Assembly: GCA_016709005.1 (NCBI GenBank)
Contig: JADJEU010000004.1
Coordinates: 248,001-312,000, forward strand
Direction of reading: 5' to 3'
Length of the DNA stretch: 64,000 nucleotides
Origin: Crocinitomicaceae bacterium
GTDB taxonomy: Bacteria; Bacteroidota; Bacteroidia; Flavobacteriales_D; Crocinitomicaceae
The translations under genes were made by a program, and so were the position numbers. How positions within the stretch are numbered: position 1 is the stretch's first letter; every line of letters begins with the position of its first letter. Shown piece by piece: positions 45,395 through 54,582 of the stretch. The notes below the pieces were generated by a model, which saw only the letters and a list, made by a program, of their open reading frames with translations, did no database searches and was not told where the DNA came from.

Positions 45395-45402
45395 TATATT
45401 TG
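45395..45402 (+). promoter_or_regulatory. Putative -7 element before module 2
   Basis: TATATTTG fits TAnnTTTG. A TTG lies 15 nt upstream at 45377, closer than usual. The element sits 33 nt before the TTG start of the next gene. Confidence 0.5.
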
Positions 45403-45434
45403 ACGCATAGATTGATTGATCAAGATTTTTAGAA

Positions 45435-48400
45435 TTGAAAACACTTACTACTCAAATCAGACTTTTTGGTTCTCTGAAAAATGCATTTGTATTTATCAGC
45501 CTTCTTATTGTCATCAATAGTTCTTTAGCTCAGCAGGACACACTCTTTTGGTTTGCTGCACCGGATATTTCAAGTGGAGAGGGACAAAGTCCGATTTATT
45601 TAAAGTTCCAATCTTATGATCAGGCTTCGGTTGTTACGGTATCATTGCCTGCTAATGGTGCTTTCGTTCCTGTGGTTGTAAACTTAACGGCATACGACAA
45701 TGATAGCATTAACCTGACTCCTTTCATTGCTCAAATTGAACCACCGACAGCTAATGTCGTTGATAATACTGGAATAAAAATTACGGCTACAACAAAAATT
45801 ACCGCATACTATGAAGTTGTCGCTGCTAGTAATCGCGAAATGTTCTCCTTAAAAGGGAACAAATCGATAGGCACGAATTTCTATACCCCTTTTCAAAAAA
45901 ACTGGGACAATGCAGTTACAGCACCAGCAACTTACAGCTCGTTTGAGATTGTAGCTACTGAAGATAATACAACGGTTCTGATTACACCAAGGACGGCAAT
46001 TACAGGACATGTTGCTAATGTGACTTTTTCCATTTCGCTTGATCAAGGTGAAACGTACAGTGGTCGTGATGTAAATGTAACTGCCGCAACTACCTTGGCA
46101 GGTTCTATTATCGCGTCAGACAAGCCAATAGCAGTCACACTTTTTTCCGGCGCGATGTCAAATGGTGGCTGTACCTCAACAATTGGAGATCAAATTACAC
46201 CAACCGACTACCTTGGAACAGACTACATAATTCGCAAAGGAACTGCCGCAGGAGAGCGCGTCTATATTTTAGCAACGGAAAATGCAACTACCATTACAAT
46301 TCATAATTCAGGTACAACCTCCACGCTAATTAATTGGGGGGAAACCTACACCTATGACATTACAGAAAATGTAAACTATATCGAAACAAATAAGCCGGTT
46401 TATGTTTGGCATGTATCTGGTTTCGGCTGCAGTTTGGCTGCTGCACAAGTACCCTCCTTGTTCTGTGCTGGTAAATATGAGCAAACCTTTGTGCGCTCTA
46501 AAACTGATTCACTTGGTTTAATCCTCTACACCCGGGCAGGATTCGAAGATGCATTTGAGTTGAATGGAAACGGATCGTTGATTACGCCTGCAGATTTTAG
46601 CATCGTGCCAGGGACTGGCGGTGAGTTTGTTGCAGCACTAAAGTATTTCAATACAACCGATGTCCCTATAAACGCCTTCAACCTTGTAACCAATTCAGAA
46701 GATATTTTTGGTATGGGCGTTCTACATGGTGGCACAGGTACAGACGCTTCTTACGCCTACTTATCAGAATTCCAATCTTACCCATTTGTTGATGCAGGAG
46801 TAGAAGAAGATACGATTTGCGCAAATGTTCCCTACCCTCTCACAGGTGTTGTTGGTGGTGGTTCTGTTACCGGAAGTTGGGGTGGTAGTGGCTATGGAAC
46901 TTTTTCCGCCGGATTAACAACTTTAAATAATATTTATGTTGCGAGTAATCTGGATACGATTATCAGCCCCGTCACAATTATTCTATCTTCAACAGGCCCT
47001 TGTCCAGTTATGAAAGATACCTTGATCCTGCATGTCGATCCAGCTCCAATTGTAAATGCATCTGCAGACCAGACGGTTTGTGCAAATAATGCGGATGTTG
47101 TTTTGGATGGCGCTGTTTTTGGAGGGTCAACAACGGGCGAATGGTCTACTCTAGGAAGTGGAACATTTATTCCTGACGAGTTCACTTTGGATGCAGTATA
47201 TGTTCCTTCACCAGCCGATACAGCAGCCGGATTAGTAACGCTTGTGCTGACTTCAACTGGAGCAACGAATTGCAATGTCGTTAAAGACACTATGGTGATC
47301 ACAATTACAGAATCACCTGTTGCAGAGGCTAGCGTCGATACAATTTATGTCTGTTCAAATAATCCGAACTTTTCTCTTTCAGGAATTGTATATGGTGCTA
47401 CTACTACAGGAAAATGGACAACTTCCGGCAATGGTTCGTTTAGCCCTGACAACTTAACACTTAACTGTAATTATACACCAACACCGTCAGATGTAGCTGG
47501 AGGAACGATTACAATTTATCTGCAAAGCACAAGCAACGGTTCATGTACCATTTCAAAGGACAGTATTATTGTAATCTTTACTCCATCGCCAGCAGTTTAT
47601 GCGGGTGGTGATATCCTTGCCTGCACCAATGAACCTGCAGTTAACTTATCTGGAACCGTTAACGGTGCTACTACAACTGGTCAATGGGTAGGTGGTTCAG
47701 GTACTTATACTCCAAATAATGCCAGTCTGAATGCCGGCTACATTCCAACGGCAGCAGAAGTAACTGCTGGAACAGTTTCTCTTACACTTACATCTACAAA
47801 CAACGGAACTTGTGTATCTGTTTCAGATGTAGTCCAAATTACATTCATTGCACCACCTTTTGCCAACTTCAATTTTAGTAATGTTTGTCTCGAAGAAACG
47901 GTGAACTTCACAGACTTTTCGTTGAATGGTTACGGAACAATCAGTGCATGGGATTGGAATTATGACGATGGAAACTCTAGTTCTTCACAAAACAATTCTC
48001 ATCTGTACGCAAATTCCGGTTCTTATCAGGTTGAATTGATTGTAAGCAGTGATGCGGGCTGTTCAGACACAATTACGCAAAACGTTGAAGTCTTTGAATT
48101 ACCGGTTGCAGATTTCAATTATACTTCGTCTTGTGAAAATAATCTAGTTATTCTGGACTTTACTGACAACTCAACAACCGTTGCCGACCCGATTAACTAT
48201 TGGTACTACGACTTTGGTGGCCAAGGCTCACAGGCAGCAGCTGATCCGTCACAATTATTCATCGGGTCTGGAAACTTTGTAATTACGCATATTGTACAAA
48301 CTGTTAATGGTTGCTCAGATACGCTCGTAGAAATTATCAATATTCCTGAAAAGCCAATTGCAGGATTTTATTACAACACTTCTAATGGCTTAAATGTGGA

Positions 48401-48884
48401 TGCTGAATTCACTTTTATTGATACTTCAAGCAACGCAGTATCATGGTATTGGACATTTGATAATGGAGACAACTCGACTATACAAGACCCAACCACTTAC
48501 TATGACTTAAACGGTACTTATACCATTACTCAATATGCTTATGGAACTGTGGGCTGCGTAGATAGCGCATCTGTTGAGATTGTCATAAACACTGTTGAAG
48601 AAGACATCAACAAATTAATTCCGAATGCAATTTCACCTAATGGAGACGGCAACAACGATGTTTGGAAATTGAACTTCATTGATCTTGTAAACCCAAATGC
48701 TGAAATTATTGTTCTCAATCGCTGGGGTCAGACGCTTTACCATTCTTATGGTTATGCAGATCCGTTTGATGGAACTTATAAAGGAGATTTATTGCCGGAA
48801 GGAACGTATTTCTACATCATCAAAATAAGTGATGAAGAAATTTACGAAGGTTCATTATTAATCTTAACTGCTCAGAACGATTAA
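45435..48884 (+). CDS. Type B T9SS cargo with IgGFc-binding-like N-domain (module 2)
   Basis: 1149 aa. The only start that gives a full signal peptide (residues ~13-33, KNAFVFISLLIVINSSLAQ) is a TTG at 45435. Residues ~35-440 resemble the IgGFc-binding N-terminal domain (FWFAAPDISSGEGQ, GDQITPTDYLGTDYIIRKGT, KPVYVWHVSGFGC). Then come five ~90-residue repeats (VCANNADVVLDGAVFGGSTT, VCSNNPNFSLSGIVYGATTT), PKD domains (AWDWNYDDGNSSSSQNNSHLY) and the CHU_C type B end (NAISPNGDGNNDVWKLNF). It is paired with the next gene through a TAATG overlap. Homologous in N-domain to the 49862 protein. Confidence 0.87.
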   Translation: MKTLTTQIRLFGSLKNAFVFISLLIVINSSLAQQDTLFWFAAPDISSGEGQSPIYLKFQSYDQASVVTVSLPANGAFVPVVVNLTAYDNDSINLTPFIAQIEPPTANVVDNTGIKITATTKITAYYEVVAASNREMFSLKGNKSIGTNFYTPFQKNWDNAVTAPATYSSFEIVATEDNTTVLITPRTAITGHVANVTFSISLDQGETYSGRDVNVTAATTLAGSIIASDKPIAVTLFSGAMSNGGCTSTIGDQITPTDYLGTDYIIRKGTAAGERVYILATENATTITIHNSGTTSTLINWGETYTYDITENVNYIETNKPVYVWHVSGFGCSLAAAQVPSLFCAGKYEQTFVRSKTDSLGLILYTRAGFEDAFELNGNGSLITPADFSIVPGTGGEFVAALKYFNTTDVPINAFNLVTNSEDIFGMGVLHGGTGTDASYAYLSEFQSYPFVDAGVEEDTICANVPYPLTGVVGGGSVTGSWGGSGYGTFSAGLTTLNNIYVASNLDTIISPVTIILSSTGPCPVMKDTLILHVDPAPIVNASADQTVCANNADVVLDGAVFGGSTTGEWSTLGSGTFIPDEFTLDAVYVPSPADTAAGLVTLVLTSTGATNCNVVKDTMVITITESPVAEASVDTIYVCSNNPNFSLSGIVYGATTTGKWTTSGNGSFSPDNLTLNCNYTPTPSDVAGGTITIYLQSTSNGSCTISKDSIIVIFTPSPAVYAGGDILACTNEPAVNLSGTVNGATTTGQWVGGSGTYTPNNASLNAGYIPTAAEVTAGTVSLTLTSTNNGTCVSVSDVVQITFIAPPFANFNFSNVCLEETVNFTDFSLNGYGTISAWDWNYDDGNSSSSQNNSHLYANSGSYQVELIVSSDAGCSDTITQNVEVFELPVADFNYTSSCENNLVILDFTDNSTTVADPINYWYYDFGGQGSQAAADPSQLFIGSGNFVITHIVQTVNGCSDTLVEIINIPEKPIAGFYYNTSNGLNVDAEFTFIDTSSNAVSWYWTFDNGDNSTIQDPTTYYDLNGTYTITQYAYGTVGCVDSASVEIVINTVEEDINKLIPNAISPNGDGNNDVWKLNFIDLVNPNAEIIVLNRWGQTLYHSYGYADPFDGTYKGDLLPEGTYFYIIKISDEEIYEGSLLILTAQND

Positions 48885-49840
48885 TGAAACAAACACTCGT
48901 CATAGTAGTTCTTTTGATTTGCATTTCAAACGCAAAGGCACAGCAACAATTTGTTTTTTCAAATTATATTTTGAATCAATATTATTATAATCCAGCGCTT
49001 GCAGGAAGCGAGGATGTGCACAAGGCAAGTATTGGTTATAGAAACCAGTGGGCAGGATTCGATGAAGCACCAGTTACCATGCATGCTAACTTCTATGGAT
49101 CTTATGCCAATATGCGCAAGCACGGCTATGGCGTTTCGCTCATGTCGGACAGAAGTGGTCTGATTCAAAACACCAATATCTATTTAAACTATGCGTATCA
49201 CATTAATCTTACAGATTCGATTCGCATGGGATTTGGTGTCAAACCAGGTTATCTTCAGTACAACGTTTTGCTCTATGATGCACAATTAGCTGATCCCGTT
49301 GATGATGTTTTAACAGGAAATATTCTAGCCACCAATGCAATTGATTTTGGATCTGGAATTTATATCTATTCTAAAAAGTTCTACGTGTCTTTATCTATGA
49401 GACATCTGCTTGGCAAATCAGTATCTTTTACAGGCTTCAATTATGGCTTGGCAAAACATTATACAGCAATAGCCGGAATGAATTTCTATAGCAAAAAGAA
49501 AAAATTTGTTTTACAGCCAAGTATTATGTTCCAGTATGTTAATCCTGCCCCACCTCAACTCAGCGTGATGATGAAAGGAACTTATATGAACAAGTTCTGG
49601 GGAGGTCTGACAATGCGTACCCAAGATGCTGTTGGTGTAATTGCAGGAGTAAATCTTTGGAATCGCCTTTCAATAGGTTATGCTTTTGACTACTCATTGG
49701 GCCAAATACGAACATACAATTATGGTACGCATGAAATCATGCTGACTTTTATCACAACAAAAAATAAACCGACACTTGATCAGGAAGACGAAGATTTAAA
49801 CAATGGAATTTTTGAGGAAAATAAAAAGAAGGATGAATAA
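48884..49840 (+). CDS. PorP/SprF-family outer-membrane protein, module 2
   Basis: 318 aa. Signal peptide (MKQTLVIVVLLICISNAKAQ) then QFVFSNYILNQYYYNPALAG, GYRNQWAGFDEAPVTMHANF and SYANMRKHGYGVSLMSD, the PorP/SprF N-terminal region. It differs from the 331-aa versions in modules 1 and 3 and has a hydrophilic, acidic C-terminal tail (DQEDEDLNNGIFEENKKKDE) that they lack. It follows its cargo by a 1-nt overlap. No OmpA gene follows; the next cargo gene begins 21 nt later. Confidence 0.9.
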   Translation: MKQTLVIVVLLICISNAKAQQQFVFSNYILNQYYYNPALAGSEDVHKASIGYRNQWAGFDEAPVTMHANFYGSYANMRKHGYGVSLMSDRSGLIQNTNIYLNYAYHINLTDSIRMGFGVKPGYLQYNVLLYDAQLADPVDDVLTGNILATNAIDFGSGIYIYSKKFYVSLSMRHLLGKSVSFTGFNYGLAKHYTAIAGMNFYSKKKKFVLQPSIMFQYVNPAPPQLSVMMKGTYMNKFWGGLTMRTQDAVGVIAGVNLWNRLSIGYAFDYSLGQIRTYNYGTHEIMLTFITTKNKPTLDQEDEDLNNGIFEENKKKDE

Positions 49841-49861
49841 ATCTCTCTAAAAATCTGAACC

Positions 49862-52800
49862 ATGAAAAAGATTAGAAACATATTATTGATTGTTGCTTTT
49901 GTGTTCACCGGAGCACAGGAATTGAAAGCACAGATTGATACCAATTTCTGGTTTGCTGCACCTTGGGTCACACCGGATCACTGGTGGAGGGATCCAATGG
50001 CATTTCACATATCTACCTTTAATAATCCCACGATTGTCAATATAAAACAACCTGCTTCAACATACGACACCACTTTTACTGTTCCGGCCAATACTTTATT
50101 TACGAAGTATGTTTCTCACATAATGAATAGCCTTGAAAGTAAGCCGGCTAATTCTGTGCTCAATACGGGCGTTCATATTACTTCAAATTTTCCGATTACG
50201 GTTGTTTACGATATTATAACACGGGCACCTAATTTTTATAATCCGGAAACCTATTCTTTGAAAGGAAATAATGGAATGGGATATGAATTTGTTGCTCCTT
50301 TTCAGACAAGTTGGAACAATCAAACATTGGGTGGAGATTTAAATGGAGATGCGATTGTTACGCAACCGCGGCAGCAAATTAATATTGTCGCAACAGAACC
50401 TAATACAACAGTTTGGATTACACCGAAAACTGGTATTGTCGGACACCCTGCAGGTGTGACTTTTTCAGTTGTTTTGCCACTAGCGGGTAATGTTTATACA
50501 GTACAAAACCTGGTTGGCAATACAAGTGTGATTGGAAATAATCTGGCCGGATCTGTGGTCGTCTCAGATAAACCAATATCAGTAACCGTATCTGATGATT
50601 CTGTAAATCCTTCTGGCGGCGGTAGCTGTTATGATTTAATGGGAGATCAAATTGTGCCTACAGATGTAATTGGCACCGACTATATCGTGAACAAAGGATT
50701 TTTAAATGGCGGTTCTAATGAAGCTCTTTATGTTTTAGCAACACAAAACTTTACCACGGTAACAGTGAATGATGGCGTTCTAAATCCAACCGTAATTTTA
50801 AATCAAGGTGACACCTACTCCTTTATTACAGATAATCAACTCACGTATGTGACTGCAGACAAACCTGTTTATTTGCTGCATATGTCTGGCTACGGCTGTG
50901 AATTAGGTGAAGCAATATTACCTCCGTTGAATTGTGCAGGATCTGATCAGGTCAGTTTTGCCAGAGCTAATGGACAAAGTTTTCTTCTGAATATTACTTG
51001 TCCGGCTGGATCTGAAGGTGATTTTACCCTGAATGGATCAGCAACATTAATTCCAGCTGCCGCATTTGCACCAGTGCCTGGAACCGGTGGCGCATGGATG
51101 GGAGCTCAAATTAGTTATAACACAACGGATGTTCCAGTTGGATCCGCCAATCTGGTGACAAATTCAACGGATTATTTTTCACTAGGAATCATTAACGGCG
51201 GAGCTTCAACCGGATGTCTATATCATTACATGTCGTCATTTATCAGACGGGTTTATGTTGATGCAGGAGCAGATTTAACGCTCTGTAAAAGTCCGAACGA
51301 CATAAACTTGGCTGGCTCGGTTACCGGCGGCGTAACGACCGGTTTATGGACTGTACTAAATGGAACCGGAACTTTCGCAAACCCAACAAATCTTACAACA
51401 ACATATACTCCCACTGCTTCTGACTATGCGCAAGGCGAACTTACTTTTGTACTTCAGTCCACAGGCAATTGTTTGCCAGAATTTGACACCCTCAAAGTCA
51501 CCTTTATAGAATCACCAGTTGTCACCGCAGGACCTGATTTATACTATTGCAGAAACAATGTTCCGGACATACCTGTAACTGGCGCGGTTCAATTTGCAAT
51601 AGCTTCAGTATGGTCTGGGGGAAATGGTGGTGCATTTGACGACATCTCTGATTTAAATACATCTTACGTTGCGTCTCCCGCAGATATTTTAGAAGATAGT
51701 TTGATTCTTATTTTGACTTCTTCCGGTAGTTTTTTCTCGTGTCCGGATGACAAAGATACAACGGTCATTTATTTCACAGAACCACCTGTAGTTTTTGCAG
51801 GACCAGACGTTACAACATGTGCTAGTCAGCCAGATGTTCCTGTAGCAGGAACTGTTACCGGAGCATCCTCGACTGGTATTTGGACCACATCAGGCTCAGG
51901 CAGTTTTTCTCCTTCTGAAACTGATTTGATCACAGATTATTCAATCAGCGCTTCAGACACAACAGTTGGAAGCGTAACCTTAGTTCTGACATCAACCGGA
52001 AATGGCGGATGTCTTGCGGTAGCAGACAGCTTGCTTGTTACCATTCTAGAGCAACCCTCAGTGACTATCTTAACCGGTGATTCTATCTGCGCAAACCTTC
52101 CATCCTTGAATCTTGACGGGATAGTGACGACGGGCTATTCAGTGCTTTGGACAGTGGATGGCTTTGGTTCTATCGCTAGTCCGACTTCATTATCTACTAC
52201 TTATACTATTAATACCGCTGATACGATCTTTGGATCAGTTCAACTGCATCTTCAAACCAGTGGTGGAATTTGTCCGCTTGAAGAAGATTCCCTAACTGTA
52301 TTCTTTATTGCTCCTCCATCGGCTAATGCGGGGCCTGATCAATCCTATTGTGAAAATGAATTGGTTCCGCTTACCGGAATCTTAACTGGTTCAGCCACCA
52401 GTGGTACCTGGACATCAACCGGGACAGGGACTTTTTCACCAAGCAATGCGCTGTTAAATACATTTTATGCACCTTCACCACTTGATATTTCAAATGGATT
52501 TGTTGATCTTATCCTGACTACTTCAGCTGACTTTGGTTGTATTGCTGATAAAGATACAATTCATGTAATCTACAAAAGCGCACCGACCGCAGACTTTGAT
52601 TATTCATCAGCTTGTGCAAATGAAAACACCTATTTCACTGATGAATCAACAGTATCATCTGGATCAATAATAACCTGGCAATATGATTTTGGTGATGGAA
52701 CTAGTTCTATTGCTAATGACCCTATTCATCCTTATACAGGGTCAGGATCCTTCAACGCAACTTTAATTGTTGAATCTTCTAATAATTGTTTTGATACAAT

Positions 52801-53587
52801 CGTTAAGACAGTCTATGTTAACCCTGTACCTGTAGCAATATTCCAGCATGAATATGCGTGTCAGGGTGAGCTCGTCGATTTCGAAGACATTTCATTCTTG
52901 GCCGCTGGCGATATAGTAAGCTGGTCTTGGGACTTTAATGCCGGCGAAGCAAATAGTTCAACTCAAAATCCTTCTTACATTTTTGTGAATGCAGGGACCT
53001 ATCCTGTTATGTTGAGCGTGACCTCGGATTCAGGTTGTGTAGGAACGGTTACAAATAATGTTAATGTTTTGACAGGTCCTGATGCAGACTTCACGGTTGC
53101 ACCAATTCCCGCTTTAGCACTTGAGGATGTTTATTATACAGATCAAACAGCAGGGGTAATTACAGAATGGTATTGGAATTTTGGTGACGGTATCGGAGGT
53201 AATAATCAAAATGAAATTCACGAGTATGCAAATGGAGGATTCTATCTGATCACTCTTCAGGTAACTGACACTGCGGGCTGTGTTGATACAACTTCAAAAT
53301 CAATTCAAGTAGTATTGCTTCCTGTTTTGCCTACAGCATTTACGCCAAATGGGGACGGTGACAACGACGTCTTTATAATCCGAGGCGGACCATTTGCGAC
53401 AGTTAATTTCAACATCTATAATAATTGGGGACAACTCATCTTTACATCGACTGATGCAAATGTAGGCTGGGATGGCACATACAACGGCGCTGACGCACCA
53501 ATAGGAGTTTATACCTGGACATTTACGGTAACCGTGGCTGGTAACCGGCAGTTTATAAAAGAAGGCGACGTAACTCTCATCCGCTAA
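49862..53587 (+). CDS. Type B T9SS cargo with IgGFc-binding-like N-domain (module 3)
   Basis: 1241 aa. Signal peptide MKKIRNILLIVAFVFTGAQE, then the same N-domain as in module 2 (FWFAAPWVTPDHWWRD, GDQIVPTDVIGTDYIVNKG, KPVYLLHMSGYGCELGEA). The middle (~460-900) has repeats of the type TCASQPDVPVAGTVTGASST, followed by PKD domains (WQYDFGDGTSSIANDPIHPY, WYWNFGDGIGGNNQNEIHEY). The end is CHU_C type B (TAFTPNGDGDNDVFIIRGG, NIYNNWGQLIFTSTD). Its stop overlaps the next PorP gene by one base. It is probably delivered with that PorP. Confidence 0.88.
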   Translation: MKKIRNILLIVAFVFTGAQELKAQIDTNFWFAAPWVTPDHWWRDPMAFHISTFNNPTIVNIKQPASTYDTTFTVPANTLFTKYVSHIMNSLESKPANSVLNTGVHITSNFPITVVYDIITRAPNFYNPETYSLKGNNGMGYEFVAPFQTSWNNQTLGGDLNGDAIVTQPRQQINIVATEPNTTVWITPKTGIVGHPAGVTFSVVLPLAGNVYTVQNLVGNTSVIGNNLAGSVVVSDKPISVTVSDDSVNPSGGGSCYDLMGDQIVPTDVIGTDYIVNKGFLNGGSNEALYVLATQNFTTVTVNDGVLNPTVILNQGDTYSFITDNQLTYVTADKPVYLLHMSGYGCELGEAILPPLNCAGSDQVSFARANGQSFLLNITCPAGSEGDFTLNGSATLIPAAAFAPVPGTGGAWMGAQISYNTTDVPVGSANLVTNSTDYFSLGIINGGASTGCLYHYMSSFIRRVYVDAGADLTLCKSPNDINLAGSVTGGVTTGLWTVLNGTGTFANPTNLTTTYTPTASDYAQGELTFVLQSTGNCLPEFDTLKVTFIESPVVTAGPDLYYCRNNVPDIPVTGAVQFAIASVWSGGNGGAFDDISDLNTSYVASPADILEDSLILILTSSGSFFSCPDDKDTTVIYFTEPPVVFAGPDVTTCASQPDVPVAGTVTGASSTGIWTTSGSGSFSPSETDLITDYSISASDTTVGSVTLVLTSTGNGGCLAVADSLLVTILEQPSVTILTGDSICANLPSLNLDGIVTTGYSVLWTVDGFGSIASPTSLSTTYTINTADTIFGSVQLHLQTSGGICPLEEDSLTVFFIAPPSANAGPDQSYCENELVPLTGILTGSATSGTWTSTGTGTFSPSNALLNTFYAPSPLDISNGFVDLILTTSADFGCIADKDTIHVIYKSAPTADFDYSSACANENTYFTDESTVSSGSIITWQYDFGDGTSSIANDPIHPYTGSGSFNATLIVESSNNCFDTIVKTVYVNPVPVAIFQHEYACQGELVDFEDISFLAAGDIVSWSWDFNAGEANSSTQNPSYIFVNAGTYPVMLSVTSDSGCVGTVTNNVNVLTGPDADFTVAPIPALALEDVYYTDQTAGVITEWYWNFGDGIGGNNQNEIHEYANGGFYLITLQVTDTAGCVDTTSKSIQVVLLPVLPTAFTPNGDGDNDVFIIRGGPFATVNFNIYNNWGQLIFTSTDANVGWDGTYNGADAPIGVYTWTFTVTVAGNRQFIKEGDVTLIR

Positions 53588-54582
53588 TGAAAATGTTTAA
53601 AAAAATTCTGATCGCTTTTTGCATTTTGGTGAACTCACATGGGTTCAGTCAGGATTTCCACTTGTCTATTTATGATGGAGCACCGCTCTACCTCAACCCT
53701 GCGTTAACTGGAGTGGTTGAAGGAAGCTGGAGAATTCACACACACTATAGAACACAATGGAAAGCAGTAAACTTCAAACCTTATGTTACGGGTTTGGTGA
53801 GCTTCGATATGCCTTACAAAAAATGGGGATTTGGTGGTCAAATTGTGAATTACAGAGCTGGTATCGGGAACTATAATGCACTTCAGGGTCTTGTATCTGC
53901 TGCATATACAGTATCACTCGACCGCAGTCAATATCACAATATTTCTTTTGGAATTCAAGCGGGCGTGACTCAAAAATCAGTGGTTCATCAGCTGCATACT
54001 TTCGATAATCAATACACAACAAACAGTGGTGGTATTTTTGACAATACACTTCCTAATGGCGAGAATTTCAATGGACAATCATTTGTTATACCTGAACTGA
54101 ATTTTGGTGCCATGTATTACTTTTCAAAGCAGCAAAGTAAATTAAATCCTTTTATCGGAGCATCCGTTTTCAATTTGATTCAACCACAGGAATCCTTCTT
54201 TGGGGCAAGTAATGATTTACCGCTAAGATTATATGTTCATTCAGGTGTAAGGGTAAACATTACAGAAACTTTTTACGTGATTCCGAAAGTACTCTTCATG
54301 CAACAAAAAAAATTCAGCGAACTTACTTTTGCAGGCGATGTTGGATTTTACCTGAAGGCACCAGAGGTGTTTTTATTAGGCGGAATTGTTTATAGAAATA
54401 AAGATGCTGCTGTAATTTCTATCGGCGCACGCAAAATAAATTACATTGTAAAGTTTGCTTACGACATTAACCTTTCGACTCTTAGCTCGGCTTCAACGGG
54501 ACGAGGTGGATTTGAAGTTTCTTTCACTTACATGCATCAAAAAGCAAATCCACAAAATGTAAAAATTTGTCCGCGTTTATGA
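53587..54582 (+). CDS. PorP/SprF-family outer-membrane protein, module 3
   Basis: 331 aa, a close paralogue of the module 1 gene: QDFHLSIYDGAPLYLNPALT, HYRTQWKAVNFKPYVTGLVS, and the same ending (KICPRL against TCPRL). Signal peptide (LIAFCILVNSHGFS). The paired cargo lies before it (TAATG overlap) and the OmpA protein after it (ATGA). The strong resemblance to module 1 in length, end and context indicates duplication of the PorP-OmpA pair with different cargo attached. Confidence 0.9.
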   Translation: MKMFKKILIAFCILVNSHGFSQDFHLSIYDGAPLYLNPALTGVVEGSWRIHTHYRTQWKAVNFKPYVTGLVSFDMPYKKWGFGGQIVNYRAGIGNYNALQGLVSAAYTVSLDRSQYHNISFGIQAGVTQKSVVHQLHTFDNQYTTNSGGIFDNTLPNGENFNGQSFVIPELNFGAMYYFSKQQSKLNPFIGASVFNLIQPQESFFGASNDLPLRLYVHSGVRVNITETFYVIPKVLFMQQKKFSELTFAGDVGFYLKAPEVFLLGGIVYRNKDAAVISIGARKINYIVKFAYDINLSTLSSASTGRGGFEVSFTYMHQKANPQNVKICPRL

